64,000 nt of DNA. Source: Sisyra terminalis (lineage: Eukaryota > Arthropoda > Insecta > Neuroptera > Sisyridae). The stretch lies in NCBI GenBank assembly GCA_958496175.1, contig OY292280.1:8432001-8496000 (forward strand). The letters are read 5' to 3'. A program made the position numbers and the translations under genes. The notes under the pieces were generated by a model, which made no database searches, had not been told where the DNA came from, and was given only the letters and a program-made list of their open reading frames with translations. Positions 12,180 to 24,020 of the stretch are shown one piece after another. The stretch's first letter is position 1. Each line of letters starts with the position of its first letter.

Positions 12180-12755
12180 ATATGAAGAGTCACTGAGTGA
12201 TACATAGCAGTTACAGATCCAATACTACTTGATGTCCACTGAGGAAGATTGTTTGGCAATCAAAATACGTATCTGGGAAATACATATTCTTCAAGAAATT
12301 TTCAACAGTGGTAATCAAATAACATTGAATCCATAAATGCTATGAGATGAGCCACTCATCACGTGCAATTCGAAGCGATCCAATACTACTTCATGACCAC
12401 TGAAGAAAACGTCTTGAGAAATAGTTGTTGTCCAGATACTTATTTCGATTGTCATGCAATTTCCCTCAGTAGTCATCAAGTAGTATTGGATCGCTCCGTA
12501 ATAGCTATGTGATGAATTACTCATCATTCAGTATCTTATCACATTGGAACTACGGAGCGATCCAATACCACGTAATGACCACTGAAGAAGATTGCCTGGC
12601 AATCGAAATATATATCTGGGTAGTACGTCAAAATACATTTGCTTGAACTTTGGTTCAAATTTATGGTTAGTGTTTATTTTTGTAAATCATATAACATCAA
12701 TATTACCACAACATCTTATGTATATTGTACAAAAAGTATAACTATTCAAAGTATG
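12180..12755. repeat. Rearranged foldback derivative
   Basis: Four versions of the core lie in about 450 bp in both orientations (near 12247, 12375, 12455 and 12585), each with the CACTGAGGAAGATTG or complementary block. The last one continues into the 3' end (AAAAAGTATAACTATTCAAA). The arrangement suggests internal duplications and inversions of one foldback element. Confidence 0.65.
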
Positions 12756-12900
12756 CAAAAATTTCTATGAAATTTATAATTTTTTTTTCTTCAATAACTT
12801 ACAACATTTTCATAGGCTACTATAAATATAACCATTGTCCAATATTAGGGATAGTAGCAGAAGTGTTGGTTTTATTTCTGAATCAATAAATAAGTACATA

Positions 12901-13935
12901 AGCCTACTGGTGGCCGAGTGGTTAAGGTGGCTGCTTTAAAACTGTTAGGTGTTCGATTCGAATCTATTTTCAAGTAAATTTTCAATATTTCTCGATTTAC
13001 GGATTTCTATTAACCCTAGAGTCGCTGAAGATGTATGTTTTCATAAAGGAACGGTAAATAACAATAACAAAAAACTCATTAAAAAAAGAAGGAAATAAAA
13101 AACTTTCTTGTGGCCGAATGGTTAAAGTGGTTTCTTCAAAACTGGTGGGTGTTTTATTCAATCTTGTATCGAAAAAATTGTCGATATTTCTTAATTTATG
13201 GATTTTTATTAACCCTAAAGTTGCGGAAGACCTTAGTAGTTATACAACATTGGTAAATATCAATATAGAAAAAGTATTTAAAAAAAAATAAAAAGAAGGA
13301 AAAAAAGCCTGCTAGAGGCCGAGTGGTTAAAGTTATTGCTCCATAACTAGTAGGTGTTCGATTCGAATCGAGGAAATTATCGGTATTTCTCGATCTACGA
13401 ACTTTTATTAACCCTAGAGTTGTAAATGATCTAAGTACTACTAAAGTTATGGTAGATAACAATATAAAGATATTACTAGTAGCCTAAGAGCCTACTATTG
13501 GCCGATTAACAGAATCTTATTAACGCTAGAGTTCCTGAAGATCTTGGTAATTATAACGCAACGATAAACAACAATAAAAAAAATAAAAGGAGGAAAAAAA
13601 GCCTACTGGAGGCCGAATGGTAAAAGTGGATTCTCCATAACTAGTAAGTGTTCGATTTGAATCTCTAATCGAGCAATTTTTCAAAATTTCTCGATTTACA
13701 GATTTCTATTGACTCTTGAGTCACTAATGATCTAAGTACTCAAAAAAAAGTCTACTAGTGACCGAGTGGTTAAGGTACCCACTCCAAAACTAATAGATGT
13801 TGGATTCGAATCTTGTGTCGAGCAAATTTTCGAAATTTCTTGATTTACGAATTTTTATTACTGCTAGAGTCGCTTATGATCTAAGTACTTACAAAGCAAC
13901 GGTAATTAGCTATTCAAAAAAACAAATAAGAACAC
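12901..13935 (+). repeat. Head-to-tail SINE array, about six units
   Basis: Unit heads (CCTACTGGTGGCCGAGTGG or variants) begin near 12901, 13102, 13307, 13490, 13601 and 13751. Each continues through a B-box region such as GTTCGATTCGAATC and a tail with TTAACCCTAGAGTCG, ending in an A-rich run before the next head. Spacing is about 110-205 bp; the fourth unit lacks its middle. All units are on the plus strand. ORFs here are translations of the SINE. Confidence 0.85.
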
Positions 13936-15184
13936 AGAATGAAATGTAATTCCTCTGGTTCAAAAATTTTCGTAATTTTCAATATATGATATTTCAAATA
14001 TTTTTTAAAAGTTAAATAACAATTCTATTTTTGTTTCTGGTGATATCAAGACCCAAAATTTTTTTAAGTGTTTTAGTAGTAAGTAAAATTGAATGCTAAA
14101 AAATCTTTAAATAAAAGTTGATTCAATAATATATGAATCTTCTGAAAAATTATCAAATATTGGGGATAAGAATATATAACTTTAAAAAACAAATATATTT
14201 CCAACCCAAAATTGAAAATGGGTCATCGGGTCGAAACATAAGGGAGAAGGAGACGTTTTTGTAGAATATCATCCACTTGATTCCGTTTTTTGCTTGTCTA
14301 GTACATTTGAGACTGCCAAAGCGGAAATTGGATGTAAATAAAAATGATTAATGAAATAATTACTTTGTTTTTACAATTTGTATGTGGTATAAATAAAATC
14401 GAATAGAAATGAATTGGATTGGGTTACAGATTGTTCTGGGAATGGTTTTCCCGTAATCCACTTACGTGGATGGTTATTAGATAATAATCTTCCGTTTGTC
14501 GTCCATTTGTATGGTATTTGAAATATTCGATCGAAAATATTGATGATAAACAATCAAGTGTTTATATTAATTGTTTATGATATTTTTGTCGTTTCTTTGA
14601 ATCAACATGTAATTAAAATAAATATTGGTGCAAATTTGTGTGGTACGTCGGCATCGATTCGAATGTAAAGCATTCAGAATAGTAAGTGGTACAGACAGTG
14701 CTGCACCAATCCTGCCGCTTTCTGGATTCTGGTCTTCTGGATTCAGGAATTTTGGGATTTTCTTTTACTTCTATAAATATTCGCTTTTGTTTTTTGTGCA
14801 TCAATGCGGACCTCAAAGAACTTTCTTCGGGTATGTTTTTTGTTCTGTTTTTGTTTGCTTCTTATTATTTGTTGTCTTTATCCAAGTCAAAACAATATTG
14901 TTATCAGTCACCGATAAGTTGGTAGTTAATCATCCATCTACTCACTTATTGCTATCATTTTTTTTTTGTCATTGAAACGAAAAAAATGGTTCTTTTTGAA
15001 ACTCCTGATTTAATTACGTGGGAATCCACTTTTGAAACCCCCGCGAATTTTAAAAATTATAAGGGCTGAAGGTTAAAAATTTAATTAAAGTTTTGTTAGT
15101 TTTATATGAAACTAACCACTTTGGAAACAAACTTGATAAAAAAAATTGATTTTCCTGAATTTTATGTCAAAAGAAAGGTATGTG
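13936..15184. other. No recognised gene or repeat family
   Basis: It holds several short overlapping ORFs on both strands around 14610-14980, with no domain I recognise and no splice-site context. Near 15030-15050 the block CCCCCGCGAATTTT is the complement of a motif repeated at about 50448 and 50590. Confidence 0.4.
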
Positions 15185-15248
15185 TTGTGTATAGAATATA
15201 TAAAATATATTGCGGTCTAATTTATGTAGTATAATTTAATATAATTAT
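15185..15248 (+). repeat. Foldback arm, 5' piece (split by insertion)
   Basis: It begins TGTGTATAGAATATATAAAA and runs to AATTTAATATAATTAT, where the long-TIR element of 15249-16039 interrupts it. The arm resumes after that element. Confidence 0.8.
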
Positions 15249-16039
15249 TAAGGTGATTTTTTTTTTGACTTTTTTTGGTCCCATCGTGAAATTTTGTTGG
15301 AAATACCAAAAAAAAAATTCTCTGAAAGTTTGAGCCCTTAATATTAATTTTAAGTTCTCGACCAAGACGTGTAAAGATTTCCCATTGAAAATACACGGAA
15401 ACTCTGATTTTTTATTTTTAAATTTCTATATCTCAGCGGAATTTCATGGGATCGCTTTTACCGAAGATGGTTTTATCTCAGAATTAAACGCTCTACAAAA
15501 GTGCCCATTGCGACAAAGTCGTAACTCACACTGGTGAGGTAGTACGGGCCACTGAACCAGATTTTTCCATAAAATTCAAGGCTTAATATCTCGTTTAATA
15601 TTGATCTTCGCGAATTGGTCTACAGGACCTTTTTTGTAGAAAATCAAATTCTCTACAAGTTTTCTATTTATAATTTTTCCGTAGCTCTTGTTATTTACGA
15701 GATAAATGCAAAAAAAACGCGAATTTTATGGAAAAATCAGGTTCAGTGGCCCGTACTACCTCACCGGTGTGAGTTACGACTATGTCGCAATGGGCACTTT
15801 TGTAGAGCGTTTATTTTTGAGAAAAAATCATCTTCGGTAAAAGCGATCCCATGAAATGCCGCTGAGATATAGAAATTTAAAAATAAAAAATCAGAGTTTC
15901 CGTGTATTTTCAATGGGAAATCTTTACACGTCTTGGTCGAGGACTTAAAATTAATATTAAGGGCTCAAACTTTCAGAGAATTTTTTTTTTGGTATTTCTA
16001 ACAAAATTTCACGATGGGACCAAAAAAAAAACACTCAAA
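15249..16039. mobile_element. Long-TIR (hairpin) element, copy 2, nested in a foldback arm
   Basis: Two inverted arms of about 390 bp meet near 15640 with practically no loop. The termini are TAAGGTGATTTTTTTTTTG and, at the other end, the complement of TTTGAGTGTTTTTTTTTTG. The flanks ATAATTAT (15241-15248) and TTAATTAT (16040-16047) match at 7 of 8 bases, as an aged 8-bp duplication would. It shares the CTCTACAAAA and TTAATATTAA blocks with the other long-TIR copies. The host sequence is continuous foldback arm when this element is removed, which dates the insertion after the foldback. Confidence 0.85.
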
Positions 16040-16190
16040 TTAATTATATATAAAAATCTTACTATAAACATTAATTTGAACGGAAGTTCAAACAAAAATA
16101 TTTGTGACATTTTGCCCAGATACGTATTTCAATTGCCAAGCAATCTTCTGATGACCACTGAGAATGATGAAACTTTTTTTTTTTAGCAGC
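16040..16190 (+). repeat. Foldback arm, 3' piece (after insertion)
   Basis: It resumes the arm begun at 15185: ATATAAAAATCTTACTATAA, the AACGGAAGTTCAAACAAA block, and the core CAATTGCCAAGCAATC. The copy ends soon after the core, without a second arm. Confidence 0.75.
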
Positions 16191-16451
16191 GAAGATGACA
16201 ATTAACGACCTAAATTTTTTTTCATTCGTAGGAATAGAAGATATGAAAAAAAGTTTTTACTTTCAATCCCAGATGGAATGTCCATTTTTAAGGAGAAACA
16301 AAATTAAAATTAATTATTTGGGTGGGTTTTTTAAAAACGTCACCGTCAAATTTTCTGCTTTGTGATGACTCATCACAAATTGTTTGGCAATCAAAATACG
16401 TCTCTGACCGATTCGCCGAAAAAAAAAATATAATAAGTAATTCAAAAAATA

Positions 16452-17006
16452 TTCAAAATAAGATATTTTCGCTGACCTTGAATAATTATACTGTGTATAG
16501 AATATATAGAATATACTGCGGTTCAATTTATGTAGTATGATTGAATATAATAATATATAAAAATCATACCATAAACATAAATTTGAACAGAAGTTCAAAC
16601 CAAAATATTCGTGACGTACTTCCTAGATACGTATTTCGATTGCCAAGCAATCTTCCTCAGTGGTCATCAAGTTGATTGGATCACTACGAAACTGCTTTGT
16701 GATGATTCAGGAGCTACCTTCTTTTTTATTGTTATTTACCATAACAAAGTGAATCATCACAAAAAAGTTACGGTGTGATCCAAACTACTAAATGACCACT
16801 AAGAAAGATTGCTTGGCAATCGAAATACGTATCTGGGCAATACGTCACGAATATTTTTGTTCAAACTTCTGTTCAAATTTATGTTTATGGTATGAATTTT
16901 ATATATTATTATATTAAATTATACTACATAAATTGAACCGCAATATATTCTATATATTGTATACACAGTATAACTGTTCAAAGTCAGCGAAAAAAATCTT
17001 ATTTTA
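16452..17006. mobile_element. Foldback element with both arms complete
   Basis: The left arm (16452-16710) and right arm (about 16745-17006) are inverted copies joined by a short spacer. Both ends include the outer block (TTTTCGCTGACCTTG on the left, CAAAGTCAGCGAAAAAAATC on the right), which the copy at 1410 shows on one side only. The core GATTGCCAAGCAATC is present in each arm. No target duplication is evident. Confidence 0.82.
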
Positions 17007-17442
17007 AAGGCGTGTGTACTTATGCACGTACGTGAGAAGTTGTATTTCCTTGGTATAGTAAAAAAAATGTTTTTAATCCACTGCCATACTATCTTACGGT
17101 AATGCCTAAAACAACACGTCAGTTATAAGTAGTTTATACCGGAAAAGAATGTCGTTTTTAAACCAATAGTCTTTCAATTTCCATTTATTTGCTTATAAGT
17201 TGTTTTAAAGTGATACTAAAACATTTTATCATTAGAATAATGTTTCAACTTAGTACAAAATTACAAAATATGTTTTATTCCGAAATCAATATAGAAATGG
17301 TAGGGCCAAAAACCCGAAGAACATAAATTCAATAATGTATACTCATCAAGTTTCACAGGATAGTAACGCAAAGTTGTTACTAAAAACATTTTCAATGTTT
17401 ATCGAACTACATTAGAAGATCATTAATGCCAAATGAGATTTT
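17007..17442. other. No recognised feature apart from a short dispersed motif
   Basis: GTACTTATGCACGTACGTGAGAAGTTGTA-like sequence near 17014-17043 recurs in similar or complementary form near 27048, 50395 and 63832 as a small dispersed repeat. Otherwise nothing is visible. Confidence 0.35.
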
Positions 17443-18340
17443 TTTAGTCCTAATTCGATAATTTTCATTTTTTCAATTGGTACCAACCAAATGTAACAAA
17501 AAATTTAACCAATAAAACGTTAAGGGGGCAAATGGTGCCAAATGTATGCCAGAAAGTCGAAGAGTTGTCAAATATTCCTTATCAATCTTAATCGATCAGC
17601 CAAATAGCCAAAAGTGTCCAAAAATTATAAACTGATCAAATTCTATGCTACAACATGGTATTTCTCGATTTCTCGCCAGAAGAAAAGCCCTGGAAAAAAA
17701 CCTATTTAATTAAGGGGGAGGTGATATGGCCGTACTCTCTATAATTGTTCAAAGTTATTTCATCGGATTTCTAATTATTTCAATCGTTACCATATTTACT
17801 AGGTGGTACAAAAAATTTAAAGCTTACGTGATGTTCAAAAATGAATTTTTCGATATTTTTCTTAGTAATTAATTTATTTTTACTAATATGGCATTAAAAA
17901 TTTGTACACTAGATGCCAAAACGTTGATACTATTGAGGCTGATTAAATCATTGATTTAAAATCCAAAGTTAAAGAAACAAATGTTTTTTGAAGTATTAGC
18001 CAGATATAAATTACGGTTATCAAGCAACCTTCCTCAGTGACTATAAAGTAGAATTGGATTGCTCCGTAATTGCTATGTTAACTCTCAGCGCTGATTGCTT
18101 GGCAATCGAAATACGTATCTGGGTAATCCGTCTAAAATACAATTGTTAGATTTTTGTTTAAATGTAGATATGTTAACTGTCTAATTTAAGAAGTTATATC
18201 ACAAATTAGTTGTATGAAAAGTATAACTCTTCAAAGACAGCGAAAATAATTTAATTTGATTTTGGCGAACAATGTTCATATAAGTTTGTACGCAACTTTA
18301 AATTGCATGTAGCTTAAAATTTCTGCGTTTTCCGTTTAGT
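17443..18340 (+). repeat. Dispersed 0.9-kb repeat, copy A (uninterrupted)
   Basis: The whole segment from AATTCGATAATTTTCATT to TTCTGCGTTTTCCG matches 30175-31893 in the same orientation, except that the second copy carries an extra 826-bp insertion. The 3' third contains two inverted foldback-type cores (ATCAAGCAACC and GATTGCTTGGCAATC) and the TATAACTCTTCAAAGACAGC block. The left two thirds is of unknown origin. It encodes no recognisable protein and serves as the empty-site reference for the long-TIR insertion at 30556. Confidence 0.75.
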
Positions 18341-19243
18341 TTTTGTCCTAAAAATACAAAAGTGGTTTATTCACAAACAAATGAAGTATTGTCATGCGCT
18401 AATCGTGCACCGGTTTTCATTTGCGATTAAATTAATGGCGATATGATGGCTTAAAATAGTAATATTTGAATATCTGTGTTAAAAATATGCAAACACTGTG
18501 CTTAATTGAATTCAAATGGGGCATAGAATTTTTTTTAAAAAATAAGGATTTTATGAGAATTTTACGCAAAATAATCCCACGTGTACTAGTGGTCATTAAA
18601 GCCGAGTGGGGTTTTGAGCAATTCAAATTTGCCGCGACAATAATCTAAAATTGATTTTCTTGGACTGTTTTGTGACAATTCGGGTCATTTAACTGTCTGA
18701 TAATGTAATGTTTATTTATTTTTTCCTCTTATTTATTTTTGTCATTACTATTTGCTCATTTTTGATGTGTTTTTTTTCTTCAACGCGTCGCCCCTTACCT
18801 CACCACCATTATTTCACCAGCAATTTTTCAAGTCAACCTAAAACTAAAGTCAACATTATTTTTTCCCATTTTCATATTATTTGTTCTTTAATCCTAATTT
18901 TGGTCATTTGATTGTCTTTTAAACTATGATTACGAACGATGGATGGAAATCTTCATGAAAACCGTTCGGAATTATGAAAATAATCTTATGAAGTAATTTT
19001 TGAAACAATATTTATGTTATTGTTGAAATTTATTGATAATAATTTATTTTGTTGTATTTATTTGTGACTGATTTAAGTCACAAATCACGTGATATAGTAC
19101 AAGTCATGGTCATTTTCTCACAAAATTCTTTTTAATCGACAACGTAAGTGAAAAAATAAAATAAAATAAATAAATAAGACAAGCTGATACCAGCGACCTC
19201 GTTTAGACTAACTATAAATATGTCGGCAGTATTTTGTTTTAGT
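18341..19243. other. No recognised feature
   Basis: I see only short ORFs and T-rich tracts, with no repeat family or splice pattern. Confidence 0.4.
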
Positions 19244-20880
19244 TTTGCCACCTGTCGACAAATATGGAAATTGTTTTGAGTCTTGAAAAATTTTTCATTA
19301 AACTTTAATAACTTACGTTCACTTTTAGTTCAAATCAAAGTATCTTAATGATACCTCACTCGATTATGTAAACAAAAATTTAATTTCATCTTTGAGTCAT
19401 ACGAAGATGCTTTTCCTTACATTGCCTAACGAAATTTACTCTTTTTAAGGGTTACAATAAGCTGTACTCAATAACCAAGTTTCAACAAAATCGGTTCAGC
19501 CATTTTTGGAATAAAGGAATATTAAAACGAATTTCTCTTCTGAAATAGAGTCAAAATTTAAAATTTCATATTAATTGACAAAATTGATGAATCTTTGATA
19601 CAATTGAAAAAATTTCTAAAAATTTTCCATTTATTTTTAACAATTTCCAAATCCCCAACAAATATCCCATCTTCAATAATATCGCTACCTTTTTATTTCG
19701 TAAAAGTCTTGCTTACTACTGTGAATGGTGTTTCCCAAAAAAAATTATAATCTCTGCACGATATAAAAATAATTTTTAAGAAAAATGAGCCAAAATGTCG
19801 CCTCTTAGATAAATCCCTACGAAAAACCAAATTTATTTTATATTTCAGCTAATTTTTGCCACCTGTCGACCAATATGAAAATTGTTTCTAGTCTTGGAAA
19901 TTTTTTCATTACTTTATTCAAATGTTCACATCATTAGATCATTTTTAATTCAAATCATCGTTATCGCATCAATTTTCAAGACGTTTTTAACGATACCTCA
20001 CTCGATTATGTAGACTGGAGTTTAATTTCACTCCTGAGTGAGACGAAGATGTCTTCCCCTTATTTTCGTATCCAAATGTTCTTTTTTGTAAAGGTCTCAA
20101 TGGATTGTACCATAGTACCAAATTTCAACAAAATCGGTTCAGCCGTTTTTGAGTTACAATTAGAAAAAATTTCCAGAAAATATTTTGAATAACTGAATAT
20201 TAAAAAGATTTAAAATTTCTGATTTATTGATAAAATTGATGAATTGATAAATCTTTGAGAAAACTATAGAAGTTTCCATTCATTTTTAAGAACTTCATAA
20301 TTTACAACAAATAGTTACTATTACTAAGATCACTGGGTAGTATCACGTTATTCAACGATACCTCACACGATTATGTTGACTGGAATTTAATTTCATCCTT
20401 GAGTCATACGATAATATCTTCCCTAGTTTTTCATACCGAAATGAAGATTTTTTTACGAGCCACAATGAATTGTTTGGAAATACCAAATTTCACCAAAACT
20501 AGTTCAGCCAATTTTGGTATAATAGAAAATTAAGAAGAAATTTTCTTCAGAAATGGACTTCAAATTTAAAATTTCTTAATTATTGACAAACTTGATTAAT
20601 TGGTAAATCGTTGTGAAAACTAAAATTTCCCATCTATTTGTTCAAATTTCTCAATTTTCAACCAATATCCTCCTTTTAATAAGATCACCACAGAGTATTA
20701 TACCTTTAATTTCCTTAAAACTATGTTTACTATTTCGAATGTTGCTTCCAAACGAAATTTTTAAGAAAGAAGAGCTAAAATTTTCCTCCCCCTCTTCCCT
20801 TTTAGTTAAATCACTACCAAGAACCAGCAATTTTCAGGGTAAAGTTAAGGGTTGTTATTATCTTAATCTAGCCATATCAT
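19244..20880 (+). repeat. Unclassified tandem repeat family, about 2.5 units
   Basis: The block TTGCCACCTGTCGAC begins units at 19244 and 19856 (612 bp apart). The block GATACCTCAC occurs at about 19350, 19992 and 20357, so the third unit is shortened. Each unit holds an insect-repeat-like phrase, TTTCAACAAAATCGGTTCAG or a variant, followed by a stretch with TTAATTTCATC and GAGTCATACG. A single inverted relative lies at about 34570-34960. No transposase or RT similarity was seen, so the class is unknown. Confidence 0.7.
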
Positions 20881-20944
20881 ATTAATCCGGACTATGGAAA
20901 TAATAACAATTTTCTTCAAATTGTTTTTTACCGTTGTTTATACT

Positions 20945-21080
20945 AAAGCCATTACCGACCCTAGAGTAAAAAATAAATTGTAAATCAAGAAATATAAAAA
21001 CTTGGCTTGCTACGAGATTCGAACCGAACATTTACTAGTTTCAGACTGGTCTCCTTCACCACTCGACCACCATTAGGCTA
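20945..21080 (-). repeat. SINE copy, minus strand
   Basis: Reading the minus strand, the head TAATGGTGGTCGAGTGGTGA is followed by the B-box GGTTCGAATCTCG and the tail with CTCTAGGGTCGG. It stands just ahead of the truncated SINE array. Confidence 0.78.
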
Positions 21081-21161
21081 AAAAAAATTAGTCTTGAAAA
21101 TTTCGCTAACCAATTTTATGGATTACAAGAAAGGCTATAGTTAGTTATTTTTTAATTGTTA

Positions 21162-22250
21162 TTCACCATCCCCTTATATCGTCCAAGGTCTATAGCGACT
21201 CTAGGGTTAATAAAAATTCCTAAATCCACAAATATCGAAAAATTTGCTCGATACAAGATTCGAACCCAAAACTTTATAGTTCACCATCCCTTTACATCTA
21301 CCAAGGTCTTTAGCGACTCTAGGGTTAATAAAAATCCTTGAATCCTCAAATATCGAAAAATTTGCTCGATATAAGATTCGAACCCAAAACATTCTAGTTC
21401 CGATCCCTTTATATCTACCAAGGTCTTTAGTGACTCTAGGGTTAATAAAAATTTCTAAATCTACAAATATCGAAAAATTTCCTCGATACAAGATTCGAAC
21501 CCAAAACTTTCTAGTTCACCATCCCTTTATATCTACCAAGGTCTTTAGCGACTCTAGGGTTAATAAAAATCCCTAAATCCACAAATATCGAAAAATTTGC
21601 TCGATACAAGATTCGAACCCAAAACTTTCTAGTTCACCGTCCCTTTATATCTATCTAGGTTTTTAGTGACTCTAGGGTTAATAAAAATCCCTTAATCCAC
21701 AAATTTCGAAAAATTTGCTCGATACAAGATTCGAACCCAAAACTTTATAGTTCACCATCCCTTTATATCAGCGGTCGGGAAACCGGGGTAAATTACCCCA
21801 AATGGGGTAAAAAAATTTTTTTTGGGGTAATAGTGAAATTTTTCTAATATTTCTAATGTCCCTAAATGTTCAAAAAGTCCTAATTTCGAAGTAATAATAT
21901 CAAACATGAAGCAACATCATTTTTCCAAAACCTATACTACAAATATGGAAATGTAAATTAATTCAATAAATAATGTTTATTTTAATTTACATTGATTGTT
22001 CTCTTTTCAGAATCGTGGGGAGTAACATCACATACGCAAAAATATTTTGGGGTAATTGTTAAAAAACTTCCCCGATCGTTGCTTTATATCTACCAAGGTC
22101 TTAAGCGACTCTAGGGTTAATAAAAATCCCTAATTCCACAAATGTCGAATAATTTGCTCGATACAAGAACCCAATTCAAAGAACCCCATTCGAACCCAAT
22201 ACCTTGTAGATTTGGAGCGGCCACCTAGACCACTCGGCCACCAGTGGACT
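21162..22250 (-). repeat. 118-bp tandem array of SINE 3' segments
   Basis: Units start at 21162, 21280, 21398, 21515, 21633 and 21751, a period of 117-118 bp. Each unit (minus strand) carries only the B-box (GGGTTCGAATCTTG) and tail (TTAACCCTAGAGTCG) of the tRNA-derived SINE. Only the last unit, ending near 22250, still has the tRNA-like head (CCACTGGTGGCCGAGTGG on the minus strand). The array therefore arose by local amplification of a partial SINE rather than repeated insertion. The sixth unit is interrupted by the MITE at 21769-22081. Confidence 0.88.
21769..22081. mobile_element. hAT-like MITE with perfect 8-bp TSD, inside SINE array
   Basis: The ends are CAGCGGTCGGGAAACC and the complement of CAACGATCGGGGAAG. 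The flanking 8-mers CTTTATAT (21761-21768 and 22082-22089) are identical and restore the SINE unit when the insert is removed. It is 313 bp long with no coding capacity. GGGGTAA blocks near both ends form part of a longer imperfect inverted repeat and are also seen in the array at 55051-56168. Confidence 0.9.
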
Positions 22251-24020
22251 AGACACTTATTTTATCTACTTAAATTTCCTTCTGGAATAACAATAAGAGG
22301 AACAGAGTTCAAATCGACCGATTAGATTACTATAACAGTAATGTTATACTAATTTCGGTATGTTTTAATTATTCTAAATTTTTTTTGACTAATTTGTGAA
22401 AATAAAAATGGCATTATTTCTTTGAGTGAAAATAAATACCTATCGATAAACAAAATATAGTAATAATTTTTGTATAAATGATCAGAATTATATTAATTTA
22501 TGAAAGAAATAATGAAAATCGCGTTTTTTTTAGTCAGTGGCAATTATTGATTAATAATATGACGGGGGTTATATTTTTCTTTTCTTCCACTTGAAAATAA
22601 TTAATATTGGATTTATTGTGATAAAAAAAAATGTAATTTTTTCTCAGGAGGGTTGACTATTGCCCATTATAAGTATTTTTCGAAACATTAAATTAAAACC
22701 GTACACTGGCATTGTGGCCACCCCCGTTGTGGCCACCTATTTTATCCCGAATCCCGTTCCACTCGGTCGTATCCTTTGTCTAGATTTACTTTGCATTTTA
22801 TTAAAATTAATGTTAAATCTGATATGAAATTATAAATGGTTTTGGATAAGGTGTTTCACCCGCCTTATCCCAACAAAATTCCCGTGTGCTTTTCAAGCAC
22901 TTCATATATGCCGACACTCATCCTATTTGTGCGAATGTATTAATGGAAATTATAATGGGGAAAAAGAAAAGGGAATCGGGATAAGTTGAGTCAAGGTTAT
23001 GAGGTTACATGTCGTCATATTTTTATTTCGGTTATTTATGAACTGGACCTATGCAGACTCATTAAGGTTAAGGGGATGTTTAAGGGTTGCTAAACACCTA
23101 GGTGTCGTTTGCGATAAGAGATTTAGGGGTGGGTATAGTTTTTTTGTTGGGGTAGCGTTTTGAGCGAACCCTTTTGTGCTCATTAATAAAACAGTTATTT
23201 GGAGAATTTTCAAATGGAAAACTTTATTTTTTGTGTCTGTATTTTTTTGTTTTTGGTCGATGTTCTGGTCGGAAAATGGTCGGAAAAGTTAAGCTTGACG
23301 TGATTTTCATATTTGTTGTAAGTGTATTTACATACATTTCCTTTTATGTAAACCGACATCTGTTACTTTCCAAATCATACACAGCCTTATTTTCCGCGGA
23401 AAACAAAACACTCACTCACATTTCCTCGACCGCTTCCCAACTTTACATTTTCCCATGTTCCCGTAGGATGTGCACACACGGATAAGGAACACATGCCTGT
23501 TTCCACGTACACATATGCAGCAACCCTTCACGTTTTCCAAAAGGAAAACTCCGTAAAATGCAAAGCAGCAGTGAAATTTTCATTATTTCAATTATTACGA
23601 TTTGAAGACAAAGCGACTCATTTGAATATCCTGAGATGATTTTTTGCCGGATTTCCATCCCTTGTTTATCACTCGTATCCCGTTAAGATAATGAGATAAG
23701 TTTTTCAATGATTAATTGCTCCGCAAATTCGTCAAGCCTACGGAAATCACCGAAAATATCATGTTTTCCAATGTGCCACCCTAGAAAACCCTTGACAAAT
23801 TCACAATAGTCATTATCCCTGTATTTATGGTCGCTAGAAATATTAAAGAAATTCCCTAAATACTATCATTAGCTTAATGAATTTTCGTCTATCCAATTAT
23901 ATTTCGTTTATTTTTCCTATCGAACCACCAAAACAAGACCACAAATAAATATTTTGATCCCAAATTTATGTAATTAAAAATATTAGTATGACTGATTTTT
24001 TTTTATAACACGTTTCAATT
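22251..24020. other. Repeat-poor stretch, no gene supported
   Basis: It is less AT-rich than its surroundings from about 22680 to 23750. It contains ORFs of about 70-100 codons on each strand with no recognised domain, and short internal repeats such as GTGGCCACC. It could be intron or regulatory DNA of a flanking gene; nothing in the sequence decides this. Confidence 0.4.

Noticed and set aside
12901..13935. A cluster of genuine tRNA genes
   Set aside because: The tRNA-like heads are diverged, lack a full cloverleaf, and are followed by a constant SINE tail.
14610..14980. Overlapping ORFs of 60-116 codons on both strands
   Set aside because: Three frames are open at once over T-rich sequence and no family is recognisable.
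21162..22250. CRISPR-like array (regular 118-bp units)
   Set aside because: There are no short repeats with unique spacers; whole units are repeated and derive from a SINE, in eukaryotic DNA.
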